From: Amorphoplanes friuliensis DSM 7358
GTDB taxonomy: Bacteria; Actinomycetota; Actinomycetes; Mycobacteriales; Micromonosporaceae
DNA: 64,000 bases
Assembly: GCF_000494755.1 (NCBI RefSeq)
Contig: NC_022657.1
Span: forward strand, 3,138,001-3,202,000
Direction of reading: 5' to 3'
Part shown: positions 53,169-60,673 of the stretch, in pieces
Layout of the letters: every line of letters begins with the position of its first letter
How positions within the stretch are numbered: position 1 is the stretch's first letter
Position numbers and translations under genes: made by a program
Notes under the pieces: model-generated
Database searches by the model: none
Told to the model about the DNA's origin: nothing
What the model saw: the letters and a program-made list of their open reading frames with translations, nothing else

Positions 53169-53173
53169 TTCAG

Positions 53174-53205
53174 CGGTGCCCCGGGCTCAGCGGTCCGGGG
53201 CGCCG
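53174..53205. terminator. bidirectional terminator
   Basis: CGGTGCCCCGG (53174-53184) and CCGGGGCGCCG (53195-53205) pair with one G-U, loop of 10, between the convergent stops at 53168 and 53213. Confidence 0.7.
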
Positions 53206-53212
53206 TGCCCGT

Positions 53213-53389
53213 TCACGACTTGGTGATGTGGGTCTTGACCACCTCGACCAGTTCGGGTGTCCACTCCATCGGCTGGTGGACGACCTTGGTGTGCAGTTCG
53301 ACGTGCTGCAGCAGTTCGTCCTCGTCAGGGGTGCTGAACTGGGCGGGGCAGTCGTTGTTGAAGTCAGCGCAACGGATCGAGTAAGCCAT
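53213..53389 (-). CDS. DUF1059 family small protein
   Basis: 58 aa from ATG 53389 (a second ATG at 53395 adds two residues). The sequence AYSIRCADFNNDCPAQFSTPDEDELLQHVELHTK shows the DUF1059 pattern: two Cys about nine residues apart and a His-rich helix, suggesting a tiny zinc-binding fold. Function unknown. Its start lies inside the 3' end of the TetR gene on the same strand, so it is translationally coupled to it. Confidence 0.75.
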   Translation of the reverse strand: MAYSIRCADFNNDCPAQFSTPDEDELLQHVELHTKVVHQPMEWTPELVEVVKTHITKS

Positions 53390-53990
53390 GACCATCGGGT
53401 ACCCCGGGACCGGCGGTCGAATCGCCCGGGGTCACCGCCGCGCTGACGAACTGCTCGAGTGACTCGTCGATCAGGCCGGCCAAGGTGCGGCGGTTGGCGG
53501 GCTGGTTCCAGCGGTTGCGCGCGACAAAAAACGCTGCGACCGCCGCCCACCCGGCGATGACCGCCGTCTGATCGGCTGTTCCGCGCTCACGGAGGGCGGC
53601 CGCGATGGTGCCGGCCAGGTCGGCGCGCTTGGCCAGCTCGCGTTCTTGCAGCTCGGGGCTGGCAGCAATGACCGGGCCGAGCTTGACGGCGCCTTCGCGG
53701 TACTGCTCGGTCGAGCGGGCCAGCAGCTTCAGGCCGGCGGCGGCTGCGTGCAGCGGGCCGACGGAATCGGGCTGGGCCCGGATCTCGGTCGCGATGAGCG
53801 CGTCTGCTTCGCCCTGACCGGCAAAAACAACCTCGCGCTTGTCGGCGAAGTGGTGGAAGAACGTGCGCCGGTTCAGGCCGGCGCGTTCGGCGATCTGGGC
53901 GACGGTCGTCTTCTCGAAACCCTGCTCGATGAAGAGCGAGAGGGCCGCGTCACGCAGCCGTCCGTACGCGTCGGGTTCCCATCTGGCCAC
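53364..53990 (-). CDS. TetR-family regulator
   Basis: 208 aa, GTG at 53990. Helix-turn-helix ALSLFIEQGFEKTTVAQIAERAGLNRRTFFHHFADKREVVFAG. The C-terminal domain is of the AcrR group (WAAVAAFFVARNRWNQP). Divergent from the SDR gene at 54074; the 83-bp gap holds a perfect inverted repeat with 20-bp arms, clearly its operator. The last residues overlap the DUF1059 gene. Confidence 0.87.
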   Translation of the reverse strand: MARWEPDAYGRLRDAALSLFIEQGFEKTTVAQIAERAGLNRRTFFHHFADKREVVFAGQGEADALIATEIRAQPDSVGPLHAAAAGLKLLARSTEQYREGAVKLGPVIAASPELQERELAKRADLAGTIAAALRERGTADQTAVIAGWAAVAAFFVARNRWNQPANRRTLAGLIDESLEQFVSAAVTPGDSTAGPGVPDGHGLLDPLR

Positions 53991-54005
53991 GCCTCAGACT
54001 ACCGC

Positions 54006-54056
54006 GATTGCACTCAGTGGCATCACCGACGTACAGTGATGCCACTGAGTGCAATC
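54006..54056. promoter_or_regulatory. double TetR operator: perfect 20-11-20 inverted repeat
   Basis: Arms 54006-54025 and 54037-54056 are exact reverse complements. Each contains CACTCAGTG, itself a 4-1-4 palindrome, so there are two mirror-image operators 31 bp apart. The SDR promoter TTGCAC (54008-54013), 18-bp spacer, TACAGT (54032-54037) lies within the first arm and the spacer; the second arm covers the start of transcription. Confidence 0.85.
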
Positions 54057-54073
54057 AAGCGGAGGAAGACACC

Positions 54074-54946
54074 ATGACCGGGTTCACCATTGCCGACCTG
54101 CCCGACCTCACCGGCCGGACCGCCATCGTGACCGGATCGAACACCGGCGTCGGCCTGTCGACAGCCCGCGCGCTGGCCGGAGCCGGGGCGCGTGTGGTTC
54201 TGGCCGTCCGCACCACCGAGAAGGGGCGGGCGGCTGCGCGGACGATCCGCGGTGACACCGAGGTGCGCCGGCTCGATCTGGCGAGCCTCGAATCCGTCCG
54301 CGCCTTCGCGGCCGGCTGGCAGGGCCCGATCGATCTGCTGATCAACAACGCCGGGGTGTCGGTGCCCGAGCTGCGGCGTACCGGGGACGGCTTCGAGATG
54401 CAGTTCGGCACCAACCACCTCGGCCCGTTCGCGCTGACCAACCTGCTGCTGCCGCACGTCGACGGGCGGGTCGTGACCGTCTCCTCGCAGGCCGAACGGG
54501 TCGGCCGCATCGACTTCGACGACCCCAACGACGAGCGGACCCGCTACGGGCAGTCGCGGGCCTACAACCGGTCCAAGCTGGCCAACCTGCTCTTCACCGC
54601 CGAACTCCAGCGCCGCCTCGACGCCGCCGGTTCGAAGGTCCTCGCGCAGGCGGCCCACCCCGGCTTCGTCGCCAGCCAGATGTACGCCGAGAGCGGCCTC
54701 GCGGGCAGACTCATGGTCCGGCTGCTGGCCCAGAGCCCCGACGAGGGCGCCCTTCCCGTCCTGTACGCGGCGGTCGCCGACGTCCCGGGCAACAGCTTCG
54801 CCGGGCCGAGCCACTTCGCGCACATGCGTGGTGCACCCGAGCTGATCAACCGCTCCGCGCAGGCCCGGGATCCCGAGCTGGCCGCGCGGTTGTGGTCACT
54901 GTCCGAGCGGCTGACGGGCGTACCGTTCCCGTCTCAGGGTGTGTAG
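54074..54946 (+). CDS. short-chain dehydrogenase/reductase (retinol-dehydrogenase-like)
   Basis: 290 aa. ATG at 54074 with GGAGGA. NADP loop TGSNTGVGLSTARALAGAG, then VRTTEKGRAAA (basic, NADPH), NNAG (INNAGVSVPE), catalytic Ser (VTVSSQAERVG) and YNRSK. The ELRRTGDGFEMQFGTNHLG segment is typical of the WWOX/RDH-like group. Substrate unknown. Under the double TetR operator, so presumably induced by a compound it reduces. Its stop overlaps the convergent lipoprotein gene by 13 bp. Confidence 0.88.
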   Translation: MTGFTIADLPDLTGRTAIVTGSNTGVGLSTARALAGAGARVVLAVRTTEKGRAAARTIRGDTEVRRLDLASLESVRAFAAGWQGPIDLLINNAGVSVPELRRTGDGFEMQFGTNHLGPFALTNLLLPHVDGRVVTVSSQAERVGRIDFDDPNDERTRYGQSRAYNRSKLANLLFTAELQRRLDAAGSKVLAQAAHPGFVASQMYAESGLAGRLMVRLLAQSPDEGALPVLYAAVADVPGNSFAGPSHFAHMRGAPELINRSAQARDPELAARLWSLSERLTGVPFPSQGV

Positions 54947-55503
54947 ACGATGGCCATCCGCGTGATGACGCCGTCCTCGGTGGCCACCGCGATCATGGAA
55001 TTCTTGTTGAGCTCGACCCACCCGCCGAACTCCTTGGCGGTCATGGGGCAGGTGCCGCCCTTCTCGGGGGCGTCGATGCAGACGTCGCCCTGGGCGTCCT
55101 CCCAGGTGAAGAACTTCGCCTGCGCGTCGATCGGCACGGTGACCTTCGTGTTGCTCTCCTCCGTGACGTAGGCGTGGTTGACACACCGGGCGTCCGTGCG
55201 CTTGATCTTGAAGGTCCGGCAGTACGCGTCGCCGGTCATGAAGATGATGGGCTCCACCACGGCCGACGCGTTCTTGCTGTCGTAGGCGTGCAGGATCACC
55301 ACCGAGGTGGTGCTGCCCTGCGTCAGGTCGGCGAACCGCGGTTGCGGCGCCGCCCGCGAGCTCGTGGCCCCCGCACTCGGAGTCGAAGCCGACGGGGAAG
55401 CCGAAGTCGCCGAGGAAGCCGGGGTGGGGGAGGCGTCCGGGGTGGCGGTGCCGCACCCACCGGCCAGCAGCGCCAGCGTCAGGACCACAATGCTGCGTCT
55501 CAT
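54934..55503 (-). CDS. lipoprotein coupled to the Ser/Thr kinase
   Basis: 189 aa. ATG at 55503 overlaps the kinase stop (ATGA). Lipobox LLAGGC, a Ser/Thr/Pro-rich linker to about residue 55, then a compact domain with four Cys (DAYCRTFKIKRTDARCVNHAY ... GDVCIDAPEKGGTCPMTAKEF), probably two disulfides. No family recognised. Coupling to a receptor-like kinase suggests a role as ligand-binding accessory or substrate on the outer face of the membrane. Confidence 0.75.
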   Translation of the reverse strand: MRRSIVVLTLALLAGGCGTATPDASPTPASSATSASPSASTPSAGATSSRAAPQPRFADLTQGSTTSVVILHAYDSKNASAVVEPIIFMTGDAYCRTFKIKRTDARCVNHAYVTEESNTKVTVPIDAQAKFFTWEDAQGDVCIDAPEKGGTCPMTAKEFGGWVELNKNSMIAVATEDGVITRMAIVYTP

Positions 55504-57107
55504 AGCTCCATGATTTTCGCCTGGGTGAACGCGGCTCGGGCGTCGCCGCTGATGATGTCGTCGATGACGCCGAACGTCACCCGGCCGGCCTTCAGTGACG
55601 CCTCCCCGAGCGGGGTGGCCAGCACTTCCGTACCGTCCACCGCGACGGTTGCCTTCTCGTCGCGGACGACGACCTCGACCCGGCGCGCACGTCCCAGCCC
55701 GGTGCCGGTCACCGCGGCCCGGACCTCGCCGGTGACGCCGTCCGCGGCGTCGACACCCAGCCTGACCTCGGACTCGCAGAGCGACACCAGATAGGCGTCC
55801 GCGCCGGTCGCCCGCAGCCAGATCACCGCGCACGACCCGGGGGTGAGGACCGTCGCGTCGACGCTGACCGCCTGGTCCTTCGCGAACGAGTCCGCCGGAC
55901 CCTGGCAGCGGTACACCGGTGACATCCCCGTCCGGGCCTCGAGCCGCCCGTCGGTGAAGAGGCACCGTCCGTCGGCGTCGGTGCGGGTGTCCTTCCACTG
56001 GCCCGGCCGGTCCAGCCGGTCGAAGATCTCGGTCCCGCCTGCGGCCCGGCTCAGCGACGGCCGTGCCGAAGCCGGCGCCGCGTCGCCGATCACGTCGTCG
56101 GTGGCCGCACCCAGCCCGGGCAGGGCCTGAGCGGCAAGAAGACCGGCCCCGGCCAGCACCAGCGCACCCACGCCGGCCACGACCGCCGCGCGGATCCTCC
56201 GCTTCGACCCTTTCCCGGTACGCCCGGGAGCGCGCTGCGCAGCCACCGCCGTCCGCAGCAGTTCCGGACGCAGCAGTTCGGTCGTGTCCGCGGCGTCGAG
56301 GTCCAGCAGCAGGTTGAGCAGTTGAGGCGCGGTGGGCCGCTCGGCCGGGTCCTTCGCCAGGGCGCGGGTGACCACCGAGCGCAGCGGCTCCGGCAACCCG
56401 CTCAGCTCCGGTGGCTGGGTCAGGATCCGGGCCGCTGTCGCCGCGGGGGAGTCCGCCTGGAAGGGCGTGCGCCCCGTCGCCGCGTAGGTGACGACGGCAC
56501 CCCAGGCGAACACGTCGGCTGCCGGGCCGACCGCGCCGCCGTCGGTGTCGAAGCGCTCCGGCGCCATGTAGGCGACCGTGCCGACCATCTGATCGGTACG
56601 GGTGTGCTGGCTGGTCGCCTCGAACGCGCGGGCGATGCCGAAGTCGATGACCTTGGGCATGCCCCGCGCGAGCAGGACGTTGCCCGGCTTGAGGTCACGG
56701 TGGATCACCCCGGCGCCGTGGATCGCGCTCAGCGCCGTGGCCACCCCGACCGCGACGCTGTGCAAACTCCCGCCGCTCAGTGGACCCTGCCCGGCGATGA
56801 CCTGCGCCAGGCTCGGCCCGTCCACGTACTCGACGACCAGGTACGGCGTCGAGTGGTCGGGGTCGGCGTCGAGCACTTCGGCCGTACAGAAGGGTGGGAC
56901 CTGGCGGGCGCGGTTGACCTCGCTGCGGAACCGGCCCCGGAACTCGGTGTCGTACGCGAACTCGGGCCGGATCATCTTGACGGCGACCAGCCGCCCCTCG
57001 GCGCCCCGCCCCAGGTAGACGGCACCCATGCCACCCTGACCGAGCCGGCCGAGCAGCCGGTAGCCGCCCAATTCGGCCGGATCCCCCGGAAGGAGTGGAT
57101 CTGTCAC
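55500..57107 (-). CDS. transmembrane Ser/Thr protein kinase with LamG-like sensor
   Basis: 535 aa. The kinase domain (14-270) has the Gly loop GQGGMG (23-28), ATP Lys44 in VAVK, catalytic HRDLKPGN (136-143), DFG (155-157) and activation-segment APE (MAPERF). One helix at about 307-328 follows, then an external domain of about 170 residues (WKDTRTDADGRCLFTDGRLEARTG ... VRLGVDAADG ... VVVRDEKATVAVDG), beta-rich with Cys pairs, like a concanavalin/LamG sandwich. PASTA repeats are absent. Phosphorylates unknown targets in the cytoplasm in response to an external cue. The coupled lipoprotein may take part in sensing. Confidence 0.9.
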   Translation of the reverse strand: MTDPLLPGDPAELGGYRLLGRLGQGGMGAVYLGRGAEGRLVAVKMIRPEFAYDTEFRGRFRSEVNRARQVPPFCTAEVLDADPDHSTPYLVVEYVDGPSLAQVIAGQGPLSGGSLHSVAVGVATALSAIHGAGVIHRDLKPGNVLLARGMPKVIDFGIARAFEATSQHTRTDQMVGTVAYMAPERFDTDGGAVGPAADVFAWGAVVTYAATGRTPFQADSPAATAARILTQPPELSGLPEPLRSVVTRALAKDPAERPTAPQLLNLLLDLDAADTTELLRPELLRTAVAAQRAPGRTGKGSKRRIRAAVVAGVGALVLAGAGLLAAQALPGLGAATDDVIGDAAPASARPSLSRAAGGTEIFDRLDRPGQWKDTRTDADGRCLFTDGRLEARTGMSPVYRCQGPADSFAKDQAVSVDATVLTPGSCAVIWLRATGADAYLVSLCESEVRLGVDAADGVTGEVRAAVTGTGLGRARRVEVVVRDEKATVAVDGTEVLATPLGEASLKAGRVTFGVIDDIISGDARAAFTQAKIMEL

Positions 57108-57157
57108 GCGCAGGACGATACATCGAAGGCCCTGAACGCCCGCCCGCGCCGGTCCCG

Positions 57158-58093
57158 TCAGGCGACGATGACGACCTTGCCGTGCAGGTCACCGGTGGCG
57201 GCCTGGGCGTGGACGGCGGGCAGATCGGCCAGCGGCACCTGCCGGGCCACGTCGACGCGCAGCTCGCCGGAGTCGACGAGCGTCACGAGCTGCGCCAGCT
57301 GGCCCGCGTCGCTGCGGACGAAGAGGTTGATCCCACGGACGCCGCGCTCCTCGTCGGACGGTGCGGGCATCCACACCGTGGTGTTCACCAGCACTCCGCC
57401 GGGGCGGATGAGCGTCACCAGCGCGGCCAGCTGCTCCGGCTGGATCGGCGCCAGGTTGAGCACGACGTCGACCGGCTCGGTCACCGCGTCGGTCACCGTG
57501 GTCGTGGTGTGGTCGACAACCTCGTCCGCGCCCGCCTTGCGGGCTCCCTCGCTGCTGCCCGGCCCGGCCGTGGCGATCACGTATGCGCCGGCCCTCTTCG
57601 CCAGCTGCGCGGCGTAGCCACCGACCGCACCACCGGCACCGTTGATCAGCACCCGCTGCCCGCTCACGAGCCCGGCGTGGTCGAAGAGTGCCTGCCAGGC
57701 GGTGAGGCCGACCACCGGCAGGGCGGCCGCGTCGGTCAGCGGGATGCTCGTGGGCGCCGACGCCAGGATCTCGGCCGGAGCCACGACGTACTCCGCGGAG
57801 GCGCCCTCACCGGTCATGGCCAGGAAGCCGATGACCTGGTCGCCGACGGGGAAGGTGGGCACGCCGTCGCCGAGCGCTTCGACGGTGCCGGACACGTCGA
57901 GGCCGGGCGTGTGCGGCAGCGTCACCGGGATGGGGCCCTGCATGAAACCGCCGCGGATGTTGCCGTCGACACCGTTGAACGAGGTCGCCGCCACCCGGAT
58001 CAGCACCTCACCGGCGCCGGGGACGGGCTGGTCCACGTCCTCGTACCGCAGGACGCCCGGGTCGCCGTACTCGTGGAAACGCATCGCCTTCAT
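57158..58093 (-). CDS. MDR-family NADPH:quinone oxidoreductase / enoyl reductase-like
   Basis: 311 aa. N-domain MKAMRFHEYGDPGVLRYEDVDQPVPGAGEVLIRV, then ALPVVGLTAWQALFDHAGL and the NADPH loop INGAGGAVGGYAAQLAKRAG. No zinc ligands. Short members of this group reduce quinones or alpha,beta-unsaturated carbonyls. ATG at 58093 with AAGAGGGA. It lies downstream of the XRE regulator gene on the same strand but has its own promoter carrying two strong palindromes, so regulated separately. Confidence 0.87.
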   Translation of the reverse strand: MKAMRFHEYGDPGVLRYEDVDQPVPGAGEVLIRVAATSFNGVDGNIRGGFMQGPIPVTLPHTPGLDVSGTVEALGDGVPTFPVGDQVIGFLAMTGEGASAEYVVAPAEILASAPTSIPLTDAAALPVVGLTAWQALFDHAGLVSGQRVLINGAGGAVGGYAAQLAKRAGAYVIATAGPGSSEGARKAGADEVVDHTTTTVTDAVTEPVDVVLNLAPIQPEQLAALVTLIRPGGVLVNTTVWMPAPSDEERGVRGINLFVRSDAGQLAQLVTLVDSGELRVDVARQVPLADLPAVHAQAATGDLHGKVVIVA

Positions 58094-58114
58094 GGGAATC
58101 CCTCTTTCGATTCA

Positions 58115-58168
58115 GTGCTTCGAGTTCGAAGCACTTTGTGAGTGTACATTGCTGCGAATTCGAAGCAA
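58115..58168 (-). promoter_or_regulatory. MDR promoter with two palindromic operators
   Basis: O1: GTGCTTCGAGTTCGAAGCAC (58115-58134), perfect 9-2-9. O2: TTGCTGCGAATTCGAAGCAA (58149-58168), one mismatch. Centres are 34 bp apart. On the minus strand -35 TTGCTT (58168-58163), 16-bp spacer, -10 TACACT (58146-58141): O2 overlaps the -35 and O1 lies at the start of transcription. The adjacent XRE regulator is the obvious candidate. Confidence 0.75.
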
Positions 58169-58201
58169 TGGGTTCGTGGTGTGAGCCGGCGAACAGCCGG
58201 G

Positions 58202-59026
58202 TCAGCGACCGACGGCGGCCAGGAGCTGAAGCTTCTCGTGACTCGGCGAGCCCGGGATCGCGGTGAAGACGAGCAGCTCCTGGGCCTGCTCGGGATCCAC
58301 CAGGGGCTGGCAGTAGAGCTCCAGCTCGCCCAGCTCGGCGTGCCGGTACCGCTTGAGGTCGTGGTGGTGGGTGACGTCCACCTCGTGCAGCCGCCAGATC
58401 TCGGCGAACTCTTCGCTGACCTCCAGCAGTGCCGCGACGATCTCGCCGGCCCGGCCCTCGGGAGCCGCCGTGTACGCCGTCCGGAGGTCCACGGTGAAGA
58501 CCCGGCCCCGCAGGTTGTGGTCCTCGGGCGGATAGAGCTCGCGGGTCGCCGGGTCGGTGAACCAGCGGTAGACCAGGTAGCGGGACAGGCCGGTGAACCG
58601 CATGAAGTCACCGAGCAGGGCGACCGCCGGGCGGGTCTGCAGCAGCGTCTCGCCGAACCGGGACATCACCAGGGCGGGCGTGTCGGTGAGGCGGTCGACG
58701 ATGCGCATCATGCTGGGGCTGAGGTGATCGTCGCGCAGGACCCGGCGCGGCGCGGGGTGCCCGGCCAGGGCGAAGAGGCGGTCCCGCTCGTTCAGGCTGA
58801 GGTGCAGGCCCCGGGCCAGCCCGGCCAGCATCTGCTCCGACGGCAGTGGACCGCGCTGCTGCTCGATCCGGCCCAGGTAGTCCGCCGACATGCCGGACAG
58901 TGCGGCGACCTCCTCGCGCCGCAGTCCGCCGGTCCGGCGCCGGGCGCCGCGGGGGAGCCCGACATCCTCCGGCTGCAGCGCCTCGCGGCGGGCCCGGAGA
59001 AAGTCGGCGAGTTGTGCCCGGTCCAT
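58202..59026 (-). CDS. XRE-family regulator with MmyB-like ligand domain
   Basis: 274 aa. ATG at 59026 with GGGAGG. N-terminal helix-turn-helix LADFLRARREALQPEDVGLPRGARRRTGGLRREEVAALSGMSADYLGRIEQQRG, typical of this actinobacterial group, followed by the MmyB-like LBD (LLGDFMRFTGLSRYLVYRWFTDPATRELYPPEDH ... HEVDVTHHHDLKRYRHAELGELEL). Such regulators usually sit next to and repress an oxidoreductase, here the MDR gene 108 bp downstream. A fatty-acid-like ligand has been suggested for the family. Confidence 0.88.
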   Translation of the reverse strand: MDRAQLADFLRARREALQPEDVGLPRGARRRTGGLRREEVAALSGMSADYLGRIEQQRGPLPSEQMLAGLARGLHLSLNERDRLFALAGHPAPRRVLRDDHLSPSMMRIVDRLTDTPALVMSRFGETLLQTRPAVALLGDFMRFTGLSRYLVYRWFTDPATRELYPPEDHNLRGRVFTVDLRTAYTAAPEGRAGEIVAALLEVSEEFAEIWRLHEVDVTHHHDLKRYRHAELGELELYCQPLVDPEQAQELLVFTAIPGSPSHEKLQLLAAVGR

Positions 59027-59133
59027 CGTCTCAGCCTCCCGTGTTCGACCGGTCAATCGTGACGTGAACCGGAAAACAGGTGAAGGCCGAACTTATCCAG
59101 GGACATCCTGTCCCCGGCAGACAGCAGGGTTGC

Positions 59134-59784
59134 TCAGGCGTCCCGCAGCGCGGCGAGTTCCTGCTCCAGCCGGCGATTGCGGTCGCGCAGGTCCGCGAGC
59201 TCACCCTGCATCTTCTCCAGCACGGGGGCCAGCTCGGCGCGGGTCCAGCGGGGAGTGATGTGCTGCGGGCAGTTCCAGTCGTACCCGTGCACGCGGACGG
59301 TGATGACACGTTCGACGTGCGCCTGGTAACCCGGGGTGCTGACCTGCTCGGCCAGCGCCGCCCCTTCGGGCTGCCTGACGTCGACCGTGCGGGCCTCGCC
59401 GAGGATCTTGAGGCGCTGCTGGTGGCGGTAGTCGACCAGGATCAGCGACACGCGGGCGGACGCACCGAGATTGCCGACCGACACGTACTGGCGGTTGCCC
59501 CGGTAGTCGGCCCAGCCGATCACGCTGGCCTCCGCATCGCCGTCCAAAAGCTTCAGGAACCCGGGCGGTCCGCCGCGGTGCTGTACGTAGGGCCAGCCGC
59601 TCTCGCCGACGGTGGCGAGGTAGAAGCTGTCGCGCTCGTCCAGGAACGCGGCCTCCTCGGCGCCGAGCACGGCGTCGGTGTCCCAGCCGGCGAGCAGACG
59701 TTGCATGGCGGTGTGACTGCCGTACTCCCGCTGGGCGGCCTCGACCGAGGGCGTCTCGAGCGCGGTCAGGTAGCGGTGCGGCAC
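59134..59784 (-). CDS. pyridoxamine 5'-phosphate oxidase-fold protein
   Basis: 216 aa. Split-barrel flavin domain: FLDERDSFYLATVGESGWPYVQHRGGPPGFLKLL, VIGWADYRGNRQYVSVGNLG, SLILVDYRHQQRLKILGEAR. After IRVHGYDWNCPQHITPRW the last 45 residues are a predicted coiled coil (ELAPVLEKMQGELADLRDR and following), unusual but recurrent in this subgroup. Probably an FMN-dependent general-stress or detoxifying oxidoreductase. Divergent from the hydrolase at 59948; a 12-bp palindrome AACCGGCCGGTT lies between them. Confidence 0.82.
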   Translation of the reverse strand: MPHRYLTALETPSVEAAQREYGSHTAMQRLLAGWDTDAVLGAEEAAFLDERDSFYLATVGESGWPYVQHRGGPPGFLKLLDGDAEASVIGWADYRGNRQYVSVGNLGASARVSLILVDYRHQQRLKILGEARTVDVRQPEGAALAEQVSTPGYQAHVERVITVRVHGYDWNCPQHITPRWTRAELAPVLEKMQGELADLRDRNRRLEQELAALRDA

Positions 59785-59820
59785 GGAACCCTCCCAGGGC
59801 GGTCGTCACGGTCAGGCTAG

Positions 59821-59832
59821 AACCGGCCGGTT
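59821..59832. promoter_or_regulatory. 12-bp palindrome in PPOX / hydrolase divergent gap
   Basis: AACCGGCCGGTT, self-complementary, next to a -10-like TAGCCT (59819-59814) read toward the PPOX gene. Possible operator; GC-rich palindromes of this size also arise by chance. Confidence 0.3.
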
Positions 59833-59947
59833 GACGATCAGTGCATCGATCGGCGTCAGCACGGCCCCGGTGCTGCACTTCTCCTGCACCGGCCGGCGAC
59901 ACGATGCCGGCGGTGGGTCGACCACCGGACAACGTGGGGAGAGACAG

Positions 59948-60673
59948 ATGGCCAAACCGACGATCGTTGCGGTGCACGGCGCCTGGGCCGACGCTTCCAG
60001 CTGGAACGCGGTCACCTCGGAGCTGCAGGAACGGGGCTACACCGTGCTGGCCCCGCCGAACCTGCTCCGGGGGCTGGCAGCCGACACCGGGTACCTCTCG
60101 TCGTTCGTCGCCCAGCGTACGAGTGGTCCGGTGGTGCTCGTCGGGCACTCGTACGGTGGTTTTGTCATCACCAACGCCGCGGCCGGCGGCGACGTGCGGG
60201 CCCTGGTCTACGTGAACGCCTTCATCCCCGACGAGGGGGAGACCGTCTTCCAGATCCTGGGTGGATCCGGGTCGGCGTTCGACGTGCCCGACCCGACGAC
60301 GGTCTTCGACATCGTCGGTTACCCGGGTGGGCCGGAGGGTGACGCGGAGGCCTTCCTGAAGCCGGAGACCGTGCACAAGTCCATGGCCCAGGACCTGTCC
60401 GAGACCGACCGCCTGCTGGTGGTCGCCGGTCAGCGGCCGATCACGCTGAGCGCCAACGCCACGCCGTCGGGCGCCGCGGCCTGGAAGATCCTGCCCAGCT
60501 GGGCGGTGGTCGGCACCGAGGACCTCGTGATCCCCGCTGCGACCCAGCGGTCCATGGCCGCTCGGGCGAACGCGAAGACCACCGAGGTGGCCGGGTCGCA
60601 CGTCTCGATGATCTCGAACCCGCAGGCGACGATCACGGCGATCCTGGCCGCCGCCGACCACGTCGAGAACTAG
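59948..60673 (+). CDS. alpha/beta hydrolase (salicylate esterase / EstC-like)
   Basis: 241 aa, cytoplasmic (no signal peptide). ATG at 59948 with GGGGAGA. Same plan as the product of 481-1296: IVAVHGAWADASSWN, nucleophile GHSYGG, EDLVIP Asp, and His in AGSHVSMISNP. Family members cleave small methyl or acyl esters. Its TAG overlaps that of the convergent BTAD regulator by three bases. Possible duplication partner of the secreted enzyme. Confidence 0.86.
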   Translation: MAKPTIVAVHGAWADASSWNAVTSELQERGYTVLAPPNLLRGLAADTGYLSSFVAQRTSGPVVLVGHSYGGFVITNAAAGGDVRALVYVNAFIPDEGETVFQILGGSGSAFDVPDPTTVFDIVGYPGGPEGDAEAFLKPETVHKSMAQDLSETDRLLVVAGQRPITLSANATPSGAAAWKILPSWAVVGTEDLVIPAATQRSMAARANAKTTEVAGSHVSMISNPQATITAILAAADHVEN

